The translations under genes and the position numbers were made by a program. Source: Anaerolineae bacterium (lineage in GTDB: Bacteria; Chloroflexota; Anaerolineae; Anaerolineales; UBA4823). From it: a stretch of DNA of 64,000 nt. Positions within the stretch are counted from its first letter, which is position 1; every line of letters begins with the position of its first letter. Shown here piece by piece: positions 51,836-61,486 of the stretch. The notes below the pieces were generated by a model. The model saw only the letters and a program-made list of their open reading frames with translations. It had not been told where the DNA came from and made no database searches. The stretch covers positions 1-64,000 of the forward strand of contig QEXX01000048.1 of the NCBI GenBank assembly GCA_003130835.1. Reading direction: 5' to 3'.

Positions 51836-52999
51836 ATGAACTTTGTTTTTCTTTCTCCTCATTTTCCACCCAACTATTATCTGTTTTGCGTTCACTTGCG
51901 TCGCTTTGGGGCGACAGTATTGGGGCTTGCGGATGAGCCTTATGAATACCTCAGACCTGAGTTGCGCGAGGCGCTGCAGGAATATTATCGTGTCTATGAT
52001 CTTCACGACTACGATGCCTTGGTGCGGGCTTTGGGATACTTTACCCATCGCTACGGTAAAATCCATGGTATCGACTCCCACAATGAATATTGGTTAGAGA
52101 CAGAAGCGAAATTGCGGACGGATTTCAACATTCCCGGCTTAGACCTCAAACAAATTAGCAAAGTCAAAAAGAAATCGGAGATGAAAAAACAATTTCGCAA
52201 AGCGGGGGTTGCGGTGGCGCGCGGCAAGGTGGTCTCAAGTTTCCAGCAGGCACGTCAATTTATAGCCGAGGTGGGCTATCCGGTCGTTGCCAAGCCAGAT
52301 ATTGGGGTAGGAGCTGCGAAGACCTATAAAATCAACAACGAAGCGGATTTAGAGTTTTTCTGGCGGGACAAACTGCCGACGCCTTATCTCCTAGAAGAAT
52401 TTGTAAGTGGGCAAATTTTCACCTTTGACGGTTTGGTTGATCAGGATGGTCAAATTGTATTTTACACTTCCCATTACTATAGCCAAGGAATAATGGAAAC
52501 CGTCAATGAAGACCGCGATGTCTATTATGTCTCTTTGCGGCAAATCCCTGCCGATTTAGAGATGGCAGGCAGAGCGATTGTGCGAGTTTACCAGCTAAGA
52601 GCTCGCTTTTTCCACTTTGAATTTTTTCGTACCCCGCAAGGAAAGCTAATTGCCTTAGAAGTCAACATGAGACCTCCCGGTGGCCTCACAACCGATATGT
52701 TTAACTACGCCAATGACACGGATGTCTATCAAGAATGGGCTAACATCATCGTAAACAATCGTTTTGAAGGCCGTAATGATCGTCCCTATCACTGCGCCTA
52801 TGTCGGTCGCAAGAATAACAAAGTCTATCGTCATTCTCACCAAGATATCCTGCGAGAGTTAGGACAAGCGGTAGTGCACCATGAAGCCATTAGTGGCATT
52901 TTCAGTGCAGCGCTGGGTAACTATGGCTACCTTATTCGCTCGCCCAGCTTGGAAGAAATTGAGCGCATGGCTGCTTATATTCAAGAAAAGGAGGCTTAG
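51836..52999 (+). CDS. ATP-grasp ligase of unknown substrate
   Basis: A 387-residue ATP-grasp protein. A preATP-grasp region (1-110) begins NFVFLSPHFPPNYY. The ATP-grasp core (about 115-310) includes KKKSEMKKQFRKAGVAV, YPVVAKPDIGVGA, YLLEEFVSGQIFTFDGL and the Mg-binding FHFEFFR ... LIALEVNMRPPGG. Such enzymes join a carboxylate to an amine through an acyl phosphate. The gene is followed 5 bases later by an esterase-like gene and probably works with it. The remembered database label is carboxylate-amine ligase; the product is not known. Confidence 0.87.
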   Translation: MNFVFLSPHFPPNYYLFCVHLRRFGATVLGLADEPYEYLRPELREALQEYYRVYDLHDYDALVRALGYFTHRYGKIHGIDSHNEYWLETEAKLRTDFNIPGLDLKQISKVKKKSEMKKQFRKAGVAVARGKVVSSFQQARQFIAEVGYPVVAKPDIGVGAAKTYKINNEADLEFFWRDKLPTPYLLEEFVSGQIFTFDGLVDQDGQIVFYTSHYYSQGIMETVNEDRDVYYVSLRQIPADLEMAGRAIVRVYQLRARFFHFEFFRTPQGKLIALEVNMRPPGGLTTDMFNYANDTDVYQEWANIIVNNRFEGRNDRPYHCAYVGRKNNKVYRHSHQDILRELGQAVVHHEAISGIFSAALGNYGYLIRSPSLEEIERMAAYIQEKEA

Positions 53000-53004
53000 G
53001 CACC

Positions 53005-53745
53005 ATGCAGGTCGAATATCATCACTGGTACAGTCCCTCATTGCACCAGGAGATGGAACTCAAGGTCTATGGATGGTATGGAAAACCGGTGCTTGTCTTT
53101 CCAGCTCAGGAAGGTCGTTTTTTTGACTTTGAAAATTTCGGAATGATTGAGGCTATCGCCAATTTTATCGAAAGCGGCAAAATCAAGGTTTTCACTGTGG
53201 ATAGTATTGACCGTCAGAGTTGGGCAAATTGGCAAGTTCATCCGGCTGATCGAGCTAGTCGACATGAGGACTACGATCGTTACATTATCGAAGAAGTTGT
53301 TCCGTTTATAAATCAGCATTGCGGAAACGCTCAGCAGGGTATCCTGACAACGGGATGCAGTATGGGCGGTTATCACGCAGCCAACTTTTTCTTTCGACAT
53401 CCCGATTGCTTTGATGCTTTGATTTGCCTTAGCGGTTTATTTCAATTAGGGATGTTTGTGGGGGACTATATGGATCAAACCATTTATTACAACAGCCCGT
53501 TAATTTATTTGCCCAATCTGCAAGACCCGTGGTACCTCGAACGTTATCGGAAGAGCCAAATTATTATCTGTTGTGGACAAGGGGCATGGGAGGATGCCAT
53601 GCAAGCCGACGCTCGCGCAATGAAAGCCATTTTGGACTCGAAAGGTATCCCGGCTTGGGTTGATTTTTGGGGCTATGATGTGAACCACGATTGGCCTTGG
53701 TGGAGAAAACAATTGCCCTATTTTTTGGAACGGATGGATTTATGA
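53005..53745 (+). CDS. Esterase-like alpha/beta hydrolase
   Basis: A 246-residue alpha/beta hydrolase of the putative-esterase (esterase D-like) group. The nucleophile elbow GCSMGGYHAA lies near residue 113-122 and the catalytic His in GYDVNHDWPWW (about 225-235). No signal peptide was seen. It begins just after the ATP-grasp gene with its ribosome site inside that gene (AAGGAGGC), so the two are translationally linked. It may hydrolyse or transfer the product of the ligase, or detoxify an ester. Confidence 0.88.
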   Translation: MQVEYHHWYSPSLHQEMELKVYGWYGKPVLVFPAQEGRFFDFENFGMIEAIANFIESGKIKVFTVDSIDRQSWANWQVHPADRASRHEDYDRYIIEEVVPFINQHCGNAQQGILTTGCSMGGYHAANFFFRHPDCFDALICLSGLFQLGMFVGDYMDQTIYYNSPLIYLPNLQDPWYLERYRKSQIIICCGQGAWEDAMQADARAMKAILDSKGIPAWVDFWGYDVNHDWPWWRKQLPYFLERMDL

Positions 53746-53767
53746 GCCAATTGCCATCCGTCGCGGC

Positions 53768-54319
53768 TTAGAATCCTAAGTCTTTTGCCACTCGGCGCAT
53801 GGCAAGAATGACATTACCGACATGCTCCCAAAGGTCAATGCCTAATTCTTGGGCACCTTTCTCGATTTCCTGACGGTTAGCACCGGCCGCAAAAGCCTTA
53901 TCCTTCCACTTTTTCTTAACCGAGGAGACTTCCAGATCGTCTAGGGATCGAGAGGGACGCACAAGTGCGACCGCAATAACGAGACCAGTAATCTCGTCAC
54001 AGGCGTAGAGGGTCTTCTCCATTAGGGTTTCTCTTGGAACTCCAGTATGATCGGCATGGCTTAGAATTGCGCGCACAATTTCTTCCGGCACACCTTTTTC
54101 ACGCAGGATGGGCGCTCCATCCTGGGGATGAGATTCAAGCGTGGGATGGATCTCGTAGTCGAAATCATGCAGGAGACCGACAACCCCCCATTTCTCTGGA
54201 TCTTCGCCGAATTTTTCAGCGTAATAGCGCATGGCGGCCTCAACAGCTAACATGTGACGGATGAGATTCTCGTTTTTGACATACTCATGGAGGATATCTA
54301 AAGCCTGTTGTCGATTCAT
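53768..54319 (-). CDS. HD-domain hydrolase
   Basis: A 183-residue HD protein. The metal-binding motif is LLHDFDYEIHP (about residue 48-58), with an N-terminal His in IRHMLAVEAAM and a later ILSHADHTG (about 89-97). Families of this type include phosphohydrolases acting on nucleotides. It overlaps the SanA-like gene upstream by four bases on the same strand (ATGA). It resembles short standalone HDIG proteins; the substrate is unknown. Confidence 0.92.
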   Translation of the reverse strand: MNRQQALDILHEYVKNENLIRHMLAVEAAMRYYAEKFGEDPEKWGVVGLLHDFDYEIHPTLESHPQDGAPILREKGVPEEIVRAILSHADHTGVPRETLMEKTLYACDEITGLVIAVALVRPSRSLDDLEVSSVKKKWKDKAFAAGANRQEIEKGAQELGIDLWEHVGNVILAMRRVAKDLGF

Positions 54320-54975
54320 GGGGTTTTCTCCGGAAAAATGGGTTCAGGTTTTCCCAGCACGGGCAGTGGGCGGTGGACGTGAATTTCCCAAAAAGCGTTT
54401 AGTGTAGCAAAGAGTTCCCTCATCTGCCAAAACCAGATCGCTCTGCGACGATAGGGATGCCAATCGGCTGCAACCCCTGTGGCTTTTAAGCCGAGCATTG
54501 AGCAGGTGTAGATCGCTCGCGGCAGGTGAAAGCGTTGCGTGACGAGAATAACCTCTCGGAGTCCGAAGATGGCTTTTGCCCGGTAGCAGGTGTCATAAGT
54601 GCTGCGGCCGGCAAAATCGAGCACAATATCCTGGTCAGGTATGCCCAACGACCAAGCGTATTCTCGCATTGCTTGGGGTTCATTGTAATCGATAAAACGA
54701 TTATCACCGCTCATTAAGAGCTTGCTTATTTTGCCGCTGGAGTAAAGTTTTGCTCCCATTGAAACCCGATCTCGCAATACAAGCGTGGGTTGCCCGTCGC
54801 GGCGCAGTCCAGCTCCAAAGACAATTGCAACCGGAGCTGGTGGGACTTGTTCCGGGGTAAAGATTCTCGGCCGAGAAAATACTTCGGTAATAACCCTCAA
54901 CAAGATAAGTAGACCGATAAAAATGATGGGGATGCCGATCAAGAGAACCGTGATCATGGACTTTTTCGAGCGCAC
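54316..54975 (-). CDS. SanA/YdcF-like DUF218 membrane protein
   Basis: A 219-residue protein with one N-terminal membrane helix (about 8-28) and a DUF218 domain (about 45-200) with AIVFGAGLRRDGQPTLVL, LLMSGDNR, the acidic EPQAMREYAWSLG, and ILVTQRFHLPRAIYTCSMLG. In E. coli SanA affects envelope permeability to vancomycin; the catalytic action of DUF218 is not well known. It is divergent from folC, whose start is only 65 bases away. Confidence 0.9.
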   Translation of the reverse strand: MRSKKSMITVLLIGIPIIFIGLLILLRVITEVFSRPRIFTPEQVPPAPVAIVFGAGLRRDGQPTLVLRDRVSMGAKLYSSGKISKLLMSGDNRFIDYNEPQAMREYAWSLGIPDQDIVLDFAGRSTYDTCYRAKAIFGLREVILVTQRFHLPRAIYTCSMLGLKATGVAADWHPYRRRAIWFWQMRELFATLNAFWEIHVHRPLPVLGKPEPIFPEKTP

Positions 54976-55024
54976 TGCGAAATTTTACCATGCAAAGGGG
55001 GTTGCAAACCGAACCACGAACGGT

Positions 55025-55030
55025 TACAAT
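55025..55030 (+). promoter_or_regulatory. -10 nine bases before the folC ATG
   Basis: TACAAT with the folC ATG at 55040 predicts a transcript with little or no leader. No strong -35 was recognised. Confidence 0.4.
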
Positions 55031-55039
55031 CCACTCATT

Positions 55040-56413
55040 ATGGAAAATGATAAGGTATATCAACAGACATTAGACTACCTCTATTCCTTTGTGGATTACA
55101 GCTTAACCAAAGCGGATCGCTTAGCACAGGCAAATTTTAATCTCTCGCGCATGGTTGAACTGATGCACCTTTTGGGCGATCCCCACAAAGCTTATCCTTT
55201 GATTCATGTTGCCGGAACGAAAGGCAAGGGGTCAGTTACGGCTATGTGTAGCTCGATCCTGCAAGCTGCCGGGTACCGAACCGGTATGTACACTTCCCCC
55301 CACCTCGAAGATTACGCAGAACGCATTCAGGTCAATGGCAAGCCGATCCCTCATTCCGTTCTGGTTGAATTGGTGGAGAGGATTAAACCGCATATTGAAA
55401 CGATAGCAAACCTGACCACCTTTGAAATAACCACTGCACTGGCTTTTCTATACTTCAAGGAGGTGGGCGTTGATGCAGCTGTGATTGAAGTGGGATTAGG
55501 GGGGCGCTTGGATGCGACCAATATCGTTTCACCGGCCGTTTCGGTCATTACTTCGATTTCCTATGATCATACCCAAGTTTTAGGCAAGACTTTGACAGCC
55601 ATCGCCACCGAAAAATGTGGGATTATCAAACCCGCTGTTCCAGTGGTTAGCGCACCCCAAGAGGCAGAGCCTATGGCGGTGATCGAACAGATTGCTGAAG
55701 CAAGAAATGCCCCATTGAAAGTGGTTGGGAGACATCTATTTGCTCATTCCATCAGCCGATCTCTTAATCAGCAAGTCGTTGAATTTTCTTTTCCAAGCGA
55801 GGCAAGCCTGGCAAACCACCAAAAGACTCAAGAAAAGTTTCAATTTGTCCTACCGCTCTTAGGGGATCATCAAGTAGAAAACGCCGCAGTGGCTTATTTA
55901 GCTATCGATTGCTTTCGACAGAAAGCTTTACGGATTGACGATGCTCAAATCCGTGAAGGTTACTTGAGAGCCTTCTGGCCTGGTCGATTTGAAATCCTTA
56001 AGCAAAACCCCGCTATGATTCTGGATTGTGCTCACAATCGGGAGTCCTGTCATCAGTTGGTCTTAACCCTAGATACCTACTTCCCTCAAAAAAAAGTCCT
56101 ATTGATTTTTGGTGCTTCCGAAGATAAAGATATTGATGGGATGTTCGATGAACTCCTGCCTCGGGTTGATCAGACAATCTTTGTCAAGTCCTTTCACCCC
56201 AGGGCTATTTCGCCTTATCTTCTGTTAGAAAAAGCGAAACAGTTAGGGACTGCGGCTCTAGTGATTGAAAATATATCGGAGGCTTTAACCCACGCCCTGA
56301 GTCATGTTTCTGAAGAACAGGTGATCTTAGTAACAGGTTCGATTTTTGTCGTAGCGGAAGCACGCCATGCTTGGCAAACGCATCTGCGTTCCACGGTTAT
56401 AAATCCTGAGTAG
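55040..56413 (+). CDS. folC: Folylpolyglutamate synthase/dihydrofolate synthase
   Basis: A 457-residue Mur-ligase-type enzyme. ATG 55040 (MENDKVYQQTL) is chosen, since the ORF-track extension covers the divergent SanA-like gene. Motifs are VAGTKGKGSVTAMCSSILQ (P-loop, about residue 55-73), YTSPHLEDYAERI, AVIEVGLGGRLDATNIV and SYDHTQVLGKTL (Mg/folate site), plus a C-terminal domain with LDCAHNRESC. It adds glutamate to folates. folD lies far upstream in this window but in a separate transcript. Confidence 0.95.
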   Translation: MENDKVYQQTLDYLYSFVDYSLTKADRLAQANFNLSRMVELMHLLGDPHKAYPLIHVAGTKGKGSVTAMCSSILQAAGYRTGMYTSPHLEDYAERIQVNGKPIPHSVLVELVERIKPHIETIANLTTFEITTALAFLYFKEVGVDAAVIEVGLGGRLDATNIVSPAVSVITSISYDHTQVLGKTLTAIATEKCGIIKPAVPVVSAPQEAEPMAVIEQIAEARNAPLKVVGRHLFAHSISRSLNQQVVEFSFPSEASLANHQKTQEKFQFVLPLLGDHQVENAAVAYLAIDCFRQKALRIDDAQIREGYLRAFWPGRFEILKQNPAMILDCAHNRESCHQLVLTLDTYFPQKKVLLIFGASEDKDIDGMFDELLPRVDQTIFVKSFHPRAISPYLLLEKAKQLGTAALVIENISEALTHALSHVSEEQVILVTGSIFVVAEARHAWQTHLRSTVINPE

Positions 56414-56552
56414 CTGAAGTAGGGTAGAATTTATAAAAACATGTCTTTGCGAAAAGAGCAGCTCAGTGAAAATTTATGCGGGCTATGCCCAGGTCTGATT
56501 GACTTGAGCTATCACCAGATCAAGTCTGTTATATGTGAAGGGATCAATGTGA

Positions 56553-59117
56553 ATGAGAGAGTTTGATTGGTATTCTAGAGACCAAGAGGAAGAATTCGGC
56601 GAAGCTCTTCATCGCCGCACCGAAGAGTTATATCAAATTCCGGATAGCATCCCTGACGAACAGGGTATCATCGAATGTCCGGTGCTTCCTTTGCGAGATT
56701 TAGTTGTTTTCCCGCACATGATCTCGCCAATCTTTATTGAAAGGGAAAGCTCTCTCGAAGCCATCGAAGAGGCGCAAATTTTGGATCAGACTGTGATTGC
56801 CTTGACCCAGCGCGATCCAGAGATTGATGATCCGACCCCGCAGGACCTTCTACCGATTGGGGTGGAGATGGCAGTGGGACGGCTCTTGGAGATGCCGGAT
56901 GGGTCGAGCTCGGCTTTGGTGCAGGGGCGGCGCCGCGTTCAGGTCGTGGAATTTACCCAGACTCAGCCTTTTATGAAAGCCCGTGCCCGCCTGATCGATG
57001 AAAACCGCGAAGTCGATCGCCAAATCGAAGCCACAATGCGCACGGTGTTGGAGCTTTTCAAGAAGTGCGTCGAACTGAATCGAAGCTTGCCAGAAGAAGC
57101 CTACCTCTATGCGTTGAATATCGTCGAGCCAGGCTGGTTAGCAGACATGGTGGTCACAGCCATCGCTCCTTCGATCAAAGAGCGCATAGACTTCTTGATG
57201 ACCGTTGACCCATTAGCCAGACTCAATAAGGTCGTTAGCTTATTAGCGCGTGAAGCCGATGTGCTAGAGTTAGAGGATAAAATTCACTCTCGCGCTCAAA
57301 GCGAAGTCGACCGCAGCCAGCGTGAATATTATCTACGAGAGCAGATGAAGGCAATCCAGACTGAACTGGGAGAAGGAGACATCTGGACGCAGGAAATTGA
57401 GGAGCTAAGGGAACGGGTGCAACAAGCGAACTTGCCCCAAGAAGCACAGGAGCGCGCCCTAAAGGAAATTGATCGTTTGAGCCAAATGCCTCCCATGTCA
57501 CCAGAGATCGGCATCTTGCGCACCTATATTGACTGGATTCTCGATTTACCTTGGACGGAAGAAACAGAAGATAACCTCGATGTCAAACATGCCGCCCAAG
57601 TTCTCGAACGCGATCATTACGGTTTACCCAAGGCAAAAGAACGCATTTTGGAATATATTGCCGTGCGCAATCTGAAACCCAAAAAAGTACGCCAGCCGAT
57701 CTTGTGTTTTGTCGGACCGCCTGGCACCGGTAAAACTTCTCTGGGTCAGTCCATCGCCAACGCATTAGGGAGAAAATTTGTTCGCTTGTCGTTGGGAGGG
57801 GTGCGAGATGAAGCGGAAATACGCGGTCATAGGCGGACGTATATCGGGGCATTGCCCGGCCGCATTTTACAAACCATGAAGCGGGCCGGCACAATTAATC
57901 CATTATTCATGTTGGATGAGATCGATAAACTGGGCACGGATTTTCGTGGTGATCCTGCTGCGGCATTACTAGAGGTTTTAGACCCTGAGCAGAATAATGC
58001 CTTTTCGGATCACTATTTAGAGATTCCCTATGACCTTTCCAAAGTGCTGTTTATCACCACAGCAAACTATACCGGCACGATTCCACCCGCTTTGTTGGAT
58101 CGCATGGAAGTGATTGAGTTTCCAGGTTATATCGAGGAGGAAAAACTCGAAATTGCCCAACGGTACTTAATACCACGTCAGTTAGAGGAAACTGGATTAG
58201 AAGAGAGCCAAATCCGCTTTCTGCCGAGTGCAATTGTCAAAATCATTCGAGAATATACTTATGAAGCTGGGGTGCGCAACCTAGAACGTGAAATTGGGCG
58301 AGTCTGCCGCAAAATCGCTCGGGCAAAAGCGGAAGGGAAAAGACACCCAACGGTAGTGACCCCAGCTTTAGTCGAGAAGTACCTTGGTCCGCCTCAATTT
58401 TTCAACCTCGAAGCAGAGCGGAAGAATGAAGTGGGGGTTGCTACGGCTGTTGCGTGGACGGAGTATGGGGGTGAAATTATGCCGGTTGAAGTGCTCTTAA
58501 TGGAGGGGAAGGGTGGCTTACAAATCACGGGACAGGTTGGAAACGTCATGCAAGAATCGGCACAAGCTGCCCTGTCTTATCTGAAGTCACGCGCTGAAGA
58601 TTTCAACCTCAAAATGAACCTTTTCGAGAAGGTCGATATCCATATTCATATTCCAGAAGGCGCCATTCCAAAAGACGGTCCGAGTGCTGGAATCACCATT
58701 TGTACGGCCTTGGTTTCTGCTTTTACCGGACGAGAAGTGTTAAAAGACGTCGGTATGACTGGTGAAATTACCTTGCGCGGCCGCATCCTGCCGGTAGGCG
58801 GTATCCGCGAGAAGGTGCTTGCAGCTCATCGCGCCGGTTTAAAAACCGTGATTCTTCCTAAAAAGAATATGAAAGACCTGATCGATGTGCCAAAGAAAGC
58901 TCGCGACGAATTGAAAATTGTCCCCGTCGAAGATATGGATCAAGTATTACAGATTGCGTTATCGACAGCGCCGCCCAAACGGAAACACTTACGCTTTCTG
59001 AAGCGCCTGAGTGAAGAAGATCAAGAAGAGAAAGAAGAAACGGAAGAAAAAGCTCCTCGATCAAGCTCGTACACGCGCCGTCGCACCCAAACCTCAACCA
59101 CCCAGCCTGGAGCTTAG
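56553..59117 (+). CDS. lon: ATP-dependent protease Lon
   Basis: An 854-residue AAA+ protease. The N-terminal substrate domain (about 45-250) contains [14 protein letters not shown]. The ATPase (about 380-560) has Walker [14 protein letters not shown], Walker B MLDEIDKL and the hallmark [19 protein letters not shown]. In the protease domain (about 625-810) the Ser is in [11 protein letters not shown] and the Lys in [14 protein letters not shown]. The last 45 residues form a charged, low-complexity tail ([14 protein letters not shown] then Ser/Thr/Arg-rich), an addition to the usual protein. It degrades misfolded and regulatory proteins. Confidence 0.97.
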   Translation: MREFDWYSRDQEEEFGEALHRRTEELYQIPDSIPDEQGIIECPVLPLRDLVVFPHMISPIFIERESSLEAIEEAQILDQTVIALTQRDPEIDDPTPQDLLPIGVEMAVGRLLEMPDGSSSALVQGRRRVQVVEFTQTQPFMKARARLIDENREVDRQIEATMRTVLELFKKCVELNRSLPEEAYLYALNIVEPGWLADMVVTAIAPSIKERIDFLMTVDPLARLNKVVSLLAREADVLELEDKIHSRAQSEVDRSQREYYLREQMKAIQTELGEGDIWTQEIEELRERVQQANLPQEAQERALKEIDRLSQMPPMSPEIGILRTYIDWILDLPWTEETEDNLDVKHAAQVLERDHYGLPKAKERILEYIAVRNLKPKKVRQPILCFVGPPGTGKTSLGQSIANALGRKFVRLSLGGVRDEAEIRGHRRTYIGALPGRILQTMKRAGTINPLFMLDEIDKLGTDFRGDPAAALLEVLDPEQNNAFSDHYLEIPYDLSKVLFITTANYTGTIPPALLDRMEVIEFPGYIEEEKLEIAQRYLIPRQLEETGLEESQIRFLPSAIVKIIREYTYEAGVRNLEREIGRVCRKIARAKAEGKRHPTVVTPALVEKYLGPPQFFNLEAERKNEVGVATAVAWTEYGGEIMPVEVLLMEGKGGLQITGQVGNVMQESAQAALSYLKSRAEDFNLKMNLFEKVDIHIHIPEGAIPKDGPSAGITICTALVSAFTGREVLKDVGMTGEITLRGRILPVGGIREKVLAAHRAGLKTVILPKKNMKDLIDVPKKARDELKIVPVEDMDQVLQIALSTAPPKRKHLRFLKRLSEEDQEEKEETEEKAPRSSSYTRRRTQTSTTQPGA

Positions 59118-59120
59118 TTC

Positions 59121-60047
59121 GTGCTTAAATCCCGCCTTAGATGGATCATCGTTTTGATAGGATGGTTGGTGTCTTGTCAAGGGAGGAGTACTCAGACAAC
59201 ACCCCCATCTGTCCAGGTTAGCGAGTTGCCCCCATCTCCTACCCTGAGCATGGCGGTTGCAGCAACTCCTACGCTTGCCTACACTCCGACTCCAATGCCG
59301 ACATTTGGTTCTACTGTTTCGGTAGTTTTTGTGCCCGATCAGCAATCGCTCCCTGTGTTGGCTAGCCCTCAGTCAAACGCAGATGTGGTTGGGTATCTAG
59401 AAGCCAATCAAACCAATCTGACCGCCAGTGGAAACTATCGAAAGGAAGGAGATGACTTATGGGTGGAAATTGGCCTTCCTCAGGGGGGCATGGGATGGGT
59501 GAAGGCTGATTATCTGACCACTACGATCCCTGCAGACCAATTTTGCTCCAACCCGCAAATCCAGGGTTTTACAGATCAAATCCTAACCATCTTTTCGCAA
59601 AAGGATGGGCAGCGGTTGGCGGCTATTGTTAGCCCGATTCATGGATTACGCCTGCGTACCCATTGGTCAAATGCCGAGGTCTTTTTGGGGGACAGGCAAA
59701 TCCTTGACGGTTTATTTCAGGATACAACCACCTATACCTTTGGGGTTGAAAAATTCTCGCAGCAGCCCATTCAAGGCACGTTTCAAGAGGTTGTCTATCC
59801 ACTTTTGATGGATGTATTTGAAGGTGGTATGGAGACTTGTAATACGTTAGATCAAGGGTTGGCGGCTGATTGGGTGAGCGGGTATATTCAATGGCCCTTT
59901 GAATATGCCAATCTAAATTATCTAGCGCGCTTTCGCCCGGCGCCTGCGCAAGATGAGTTGAATTGGCGAATGTGGGCATTTGGGATTGAGTGGGTCAACC
60001 AACAACCAACACTCACTGTCATGGTTCATTACCAATGGGATTTCTAG
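59121..60047 (+). CDS. SH3-like lipoprotein of unknown function
   Basis: A 308-residue lipoprotein from GTG 59121, 3 bases after lon. The signal ends at lipobox LVSC (Cys19). A Thr/Pro-rich linker (about 20-70, TPTLAYTPTPMPTF) leads to a bacterial SH3-like domain (about 70-140, with LPVLASPQSNADVVGYL and MGWVKADYL), which may bind peptidoglycan. The rest (about 150-308) is a mixed fold with FEYANLNYLARFRPAP and no recognised motif. The protein probably sits on the outer face of the membrane. Confidence 0.82.
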   Translation: MLKSRLRWIIVLIGWLVSCQGRSTQTTPPSVQVSELPPSPTLSMAVAATPTLAYTPTPMPTFGSTVSVVFVPDQQSLPVLASPQSNADVVGYLEANQTNLTASGNYRKEGDDLWVEIGLPQGGMGWVKADYLTTTIPADQFCSNPQIQGFTDQILTIFSQKDGQRLAAIVSPIHGLRLRTHWSNAEVFLGDRQILDGLFQDTTTYTFGVEKFSQQPIQGTFQEVVYPLLMDVFEGGMETCNTLDQGLAADWVSGYIQWPFEYANLNYLARFRPAPAQDELNWRMWAFGIEWVNQQPTLTVMVHYQWDF

Positions 60048-60087
60048 ATTAACGAATTTCTCCTTTAAGCTTGAGAAGATTAAGTGA

Positions 60088-60096
60088 TGTTATAAT
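60088..60096 (+). promoter_or_regulatory. Extended -10 promoter of the aminotransferase/kinase pair
   Basis: TGTTATAAT is a consensus extended -10. TTGAGA lies upstream but with a spacer of only 14 bases. Transcription would start near 60103, about 50 bases before the ATG. Confidence 0.6.
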
Positions 60097-60151
60097 CATT
60101 TTATCGGGACAACAATTCGAGGGTTTTGCACAGTTGAAAAGGAGATTGTTT

Positions 60152-61486
60152 ATGCCAGTAATGAACCTACCTGGACCGAAAGCCAAGTCAATTATCAAGC
60201 GAGATCGGGAAGTGATTTCGCCTTCTTATCCGCGAGGGTATCCATTTGTGATGGATCACGGAAAAGGCACCGAGGTATGGGATGTCGACGGGAATCGCTT
60301 TTTGGATTTTGCAGCCGGAATTGCAGTGGTTGCTACCGGCCATAGCCACCCAAAAGTTGTCCAAGCTATCCAAGAACAAGCGGAAAAATTTTTACATATC
60401 TCTTCCGACTTTTACCATGAAAAATGGGTTGAGTTAGGGGAAAAGCTAAATGAGATAGCCCCTTTCATAAGTAATGCAGTGTCGTTTATGACCAATTCCG
60501 GCACGGAAAGCGTTGAAACGGCGATCAAATTAGCCCGACATTATACTGGAAGAACCGAGTTTATCGGCTTCTTAGGGGCTTTTCATGGCAGGACCATGGG
60601 AGCAGTGACCTTCACCGCAAGTAAATCACTCTATCATCGGGATTTCTATCCCTTGATGAATGGGGTGACCCATGTTCCATTTCCGAATCCGTATCGGCCT
60701 GTCTTAATCTCGCACCCCGACGAAGATTACGGCGAAACCGTCGTTCGATATATCGAAGAGCAAATTTTTCGGTTTGTGCTTCCACCTGAGAATGTAGCCG
60801 CAATCTTGGTCGAGCCAATCCAAGGGGAAGGCGGGTATGTTGTGCCCCCGCCAGGTTTTTTCCCCGCTTTGCGTGAGTTATGCGACCGGTATGGAATCTT
60901 GCTCATCGTGGACGAAGTTCAAAGCGGTGTCGGGCGCACGGGGAAATGGTGGGCAATCGAGCATTGGGAGGTTGAACCGGATATTGTCTGTGCAGCAAAG
61001 GGCATTGCGTCTGGGATGCCGCTTGGTGCTACCATTGCAAAAGATTACATAATGAATTGGCCAAAAGGGGCACATGGGAATACCTATGGCGGCAACCCTA
61101 TCTCCTGCGCAGCGGCCTTGGCAACCATTGAATTAATTGAAGGTGGTTACATGCAAAATGCCGCTGAAATGGGAGAGTATCTCCTCCGCTTGCTGCGTGA
61201 GATGCAAGAGCGTCATCCATCGATTGGCGACGTGCGTGGCAAGGGGTTAATGATTGGGGTCGAATTTGTAGAAGATCGTCAATCAAAAGTGTATGCTGAA
61301 AAGCTACGCGATCTCATCGTGGAGAATGCGTTTCGACGAGGTCTGCTGTTACTAGGTTGTGGCAAAAGCACCATCCGTATTTCGCCTCCCTTGTGTGTGA
61401 CCCGCGCCGAGATCGATGAAGCGATGGAAATCTTTGAAGAAGCCATAACAATTAGCGAGAGTGAGACCTTAACCCTTGTTGCCTGA
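60152..61486 (+). CDS. Class-III aminotransferase (GabT/acetylornithine-aminotransferase-like)
   Basis: A 444-residue PLP enzyme of fold type I. ATG 60152 follows AAAAGGAGATTGTTT. Motifs are FLDFAAGIAVVATGHSHPKV (about residue 45-64), MTNSGTESVETAIKLAR, IGFLGAFHGRTMGA, LVEPIQGEGGYVVPP, IVDEVQSGVGRTG and the PLP-Lys segment AAKGIASGMPLGA (about 283-295). It is longer than ArgD and closer to 4-aminobutyrate or other omega-amino-acid aminotransferases; the amino donor cannot be set from sequence. The stop overlaps the start of the histidine kinase gene. Confidence 0.93.
   Translation: MPVMNLPGPKAKSIIKRDREVISPSYPRGYPFVMDHGKGTEVWDVDGNRFLDFAAGIAVVATGHSHPKVVQAIQEQAEKFLHISSDFYHEKWVELGEKLNEIAPFISNAVSFMTNSGTESVETAIKLARHYTGRTEFIGFLGAFHGRTMGAVTFTASKSLYHRDFYPLMNGVTHVPFPNPYRPVLISHPDEDYGETVVRYIEEQIFRFVLPPENVAAILVEPIQGEGGYVVPPPGFFPALRELCDRYGILLIVDEVQSGVGRTGKWWAIEHWEVEPDIVCAAKGIASGMPLGATIAKDYIMNWPKGAHGNTYGGNPISCAAALATIELIEGGYMQNAAEMGEYLLRLLREMQERHPSIGDVRGKGLMIGVEFVEDRQSKVYAEKLRDLIVENAFRRGLLLLGCGKSTIRISPPLCVTRAEIDEAMEIFEEAITISESETLTLVA

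Noticed and set aside
54785-55039. N-terminal extension of the folC ORF
   Set aside because: It runs antisense through the SanA-like gene and lacks similarity to FolC; ATG 55040 gives the family N-terminus.
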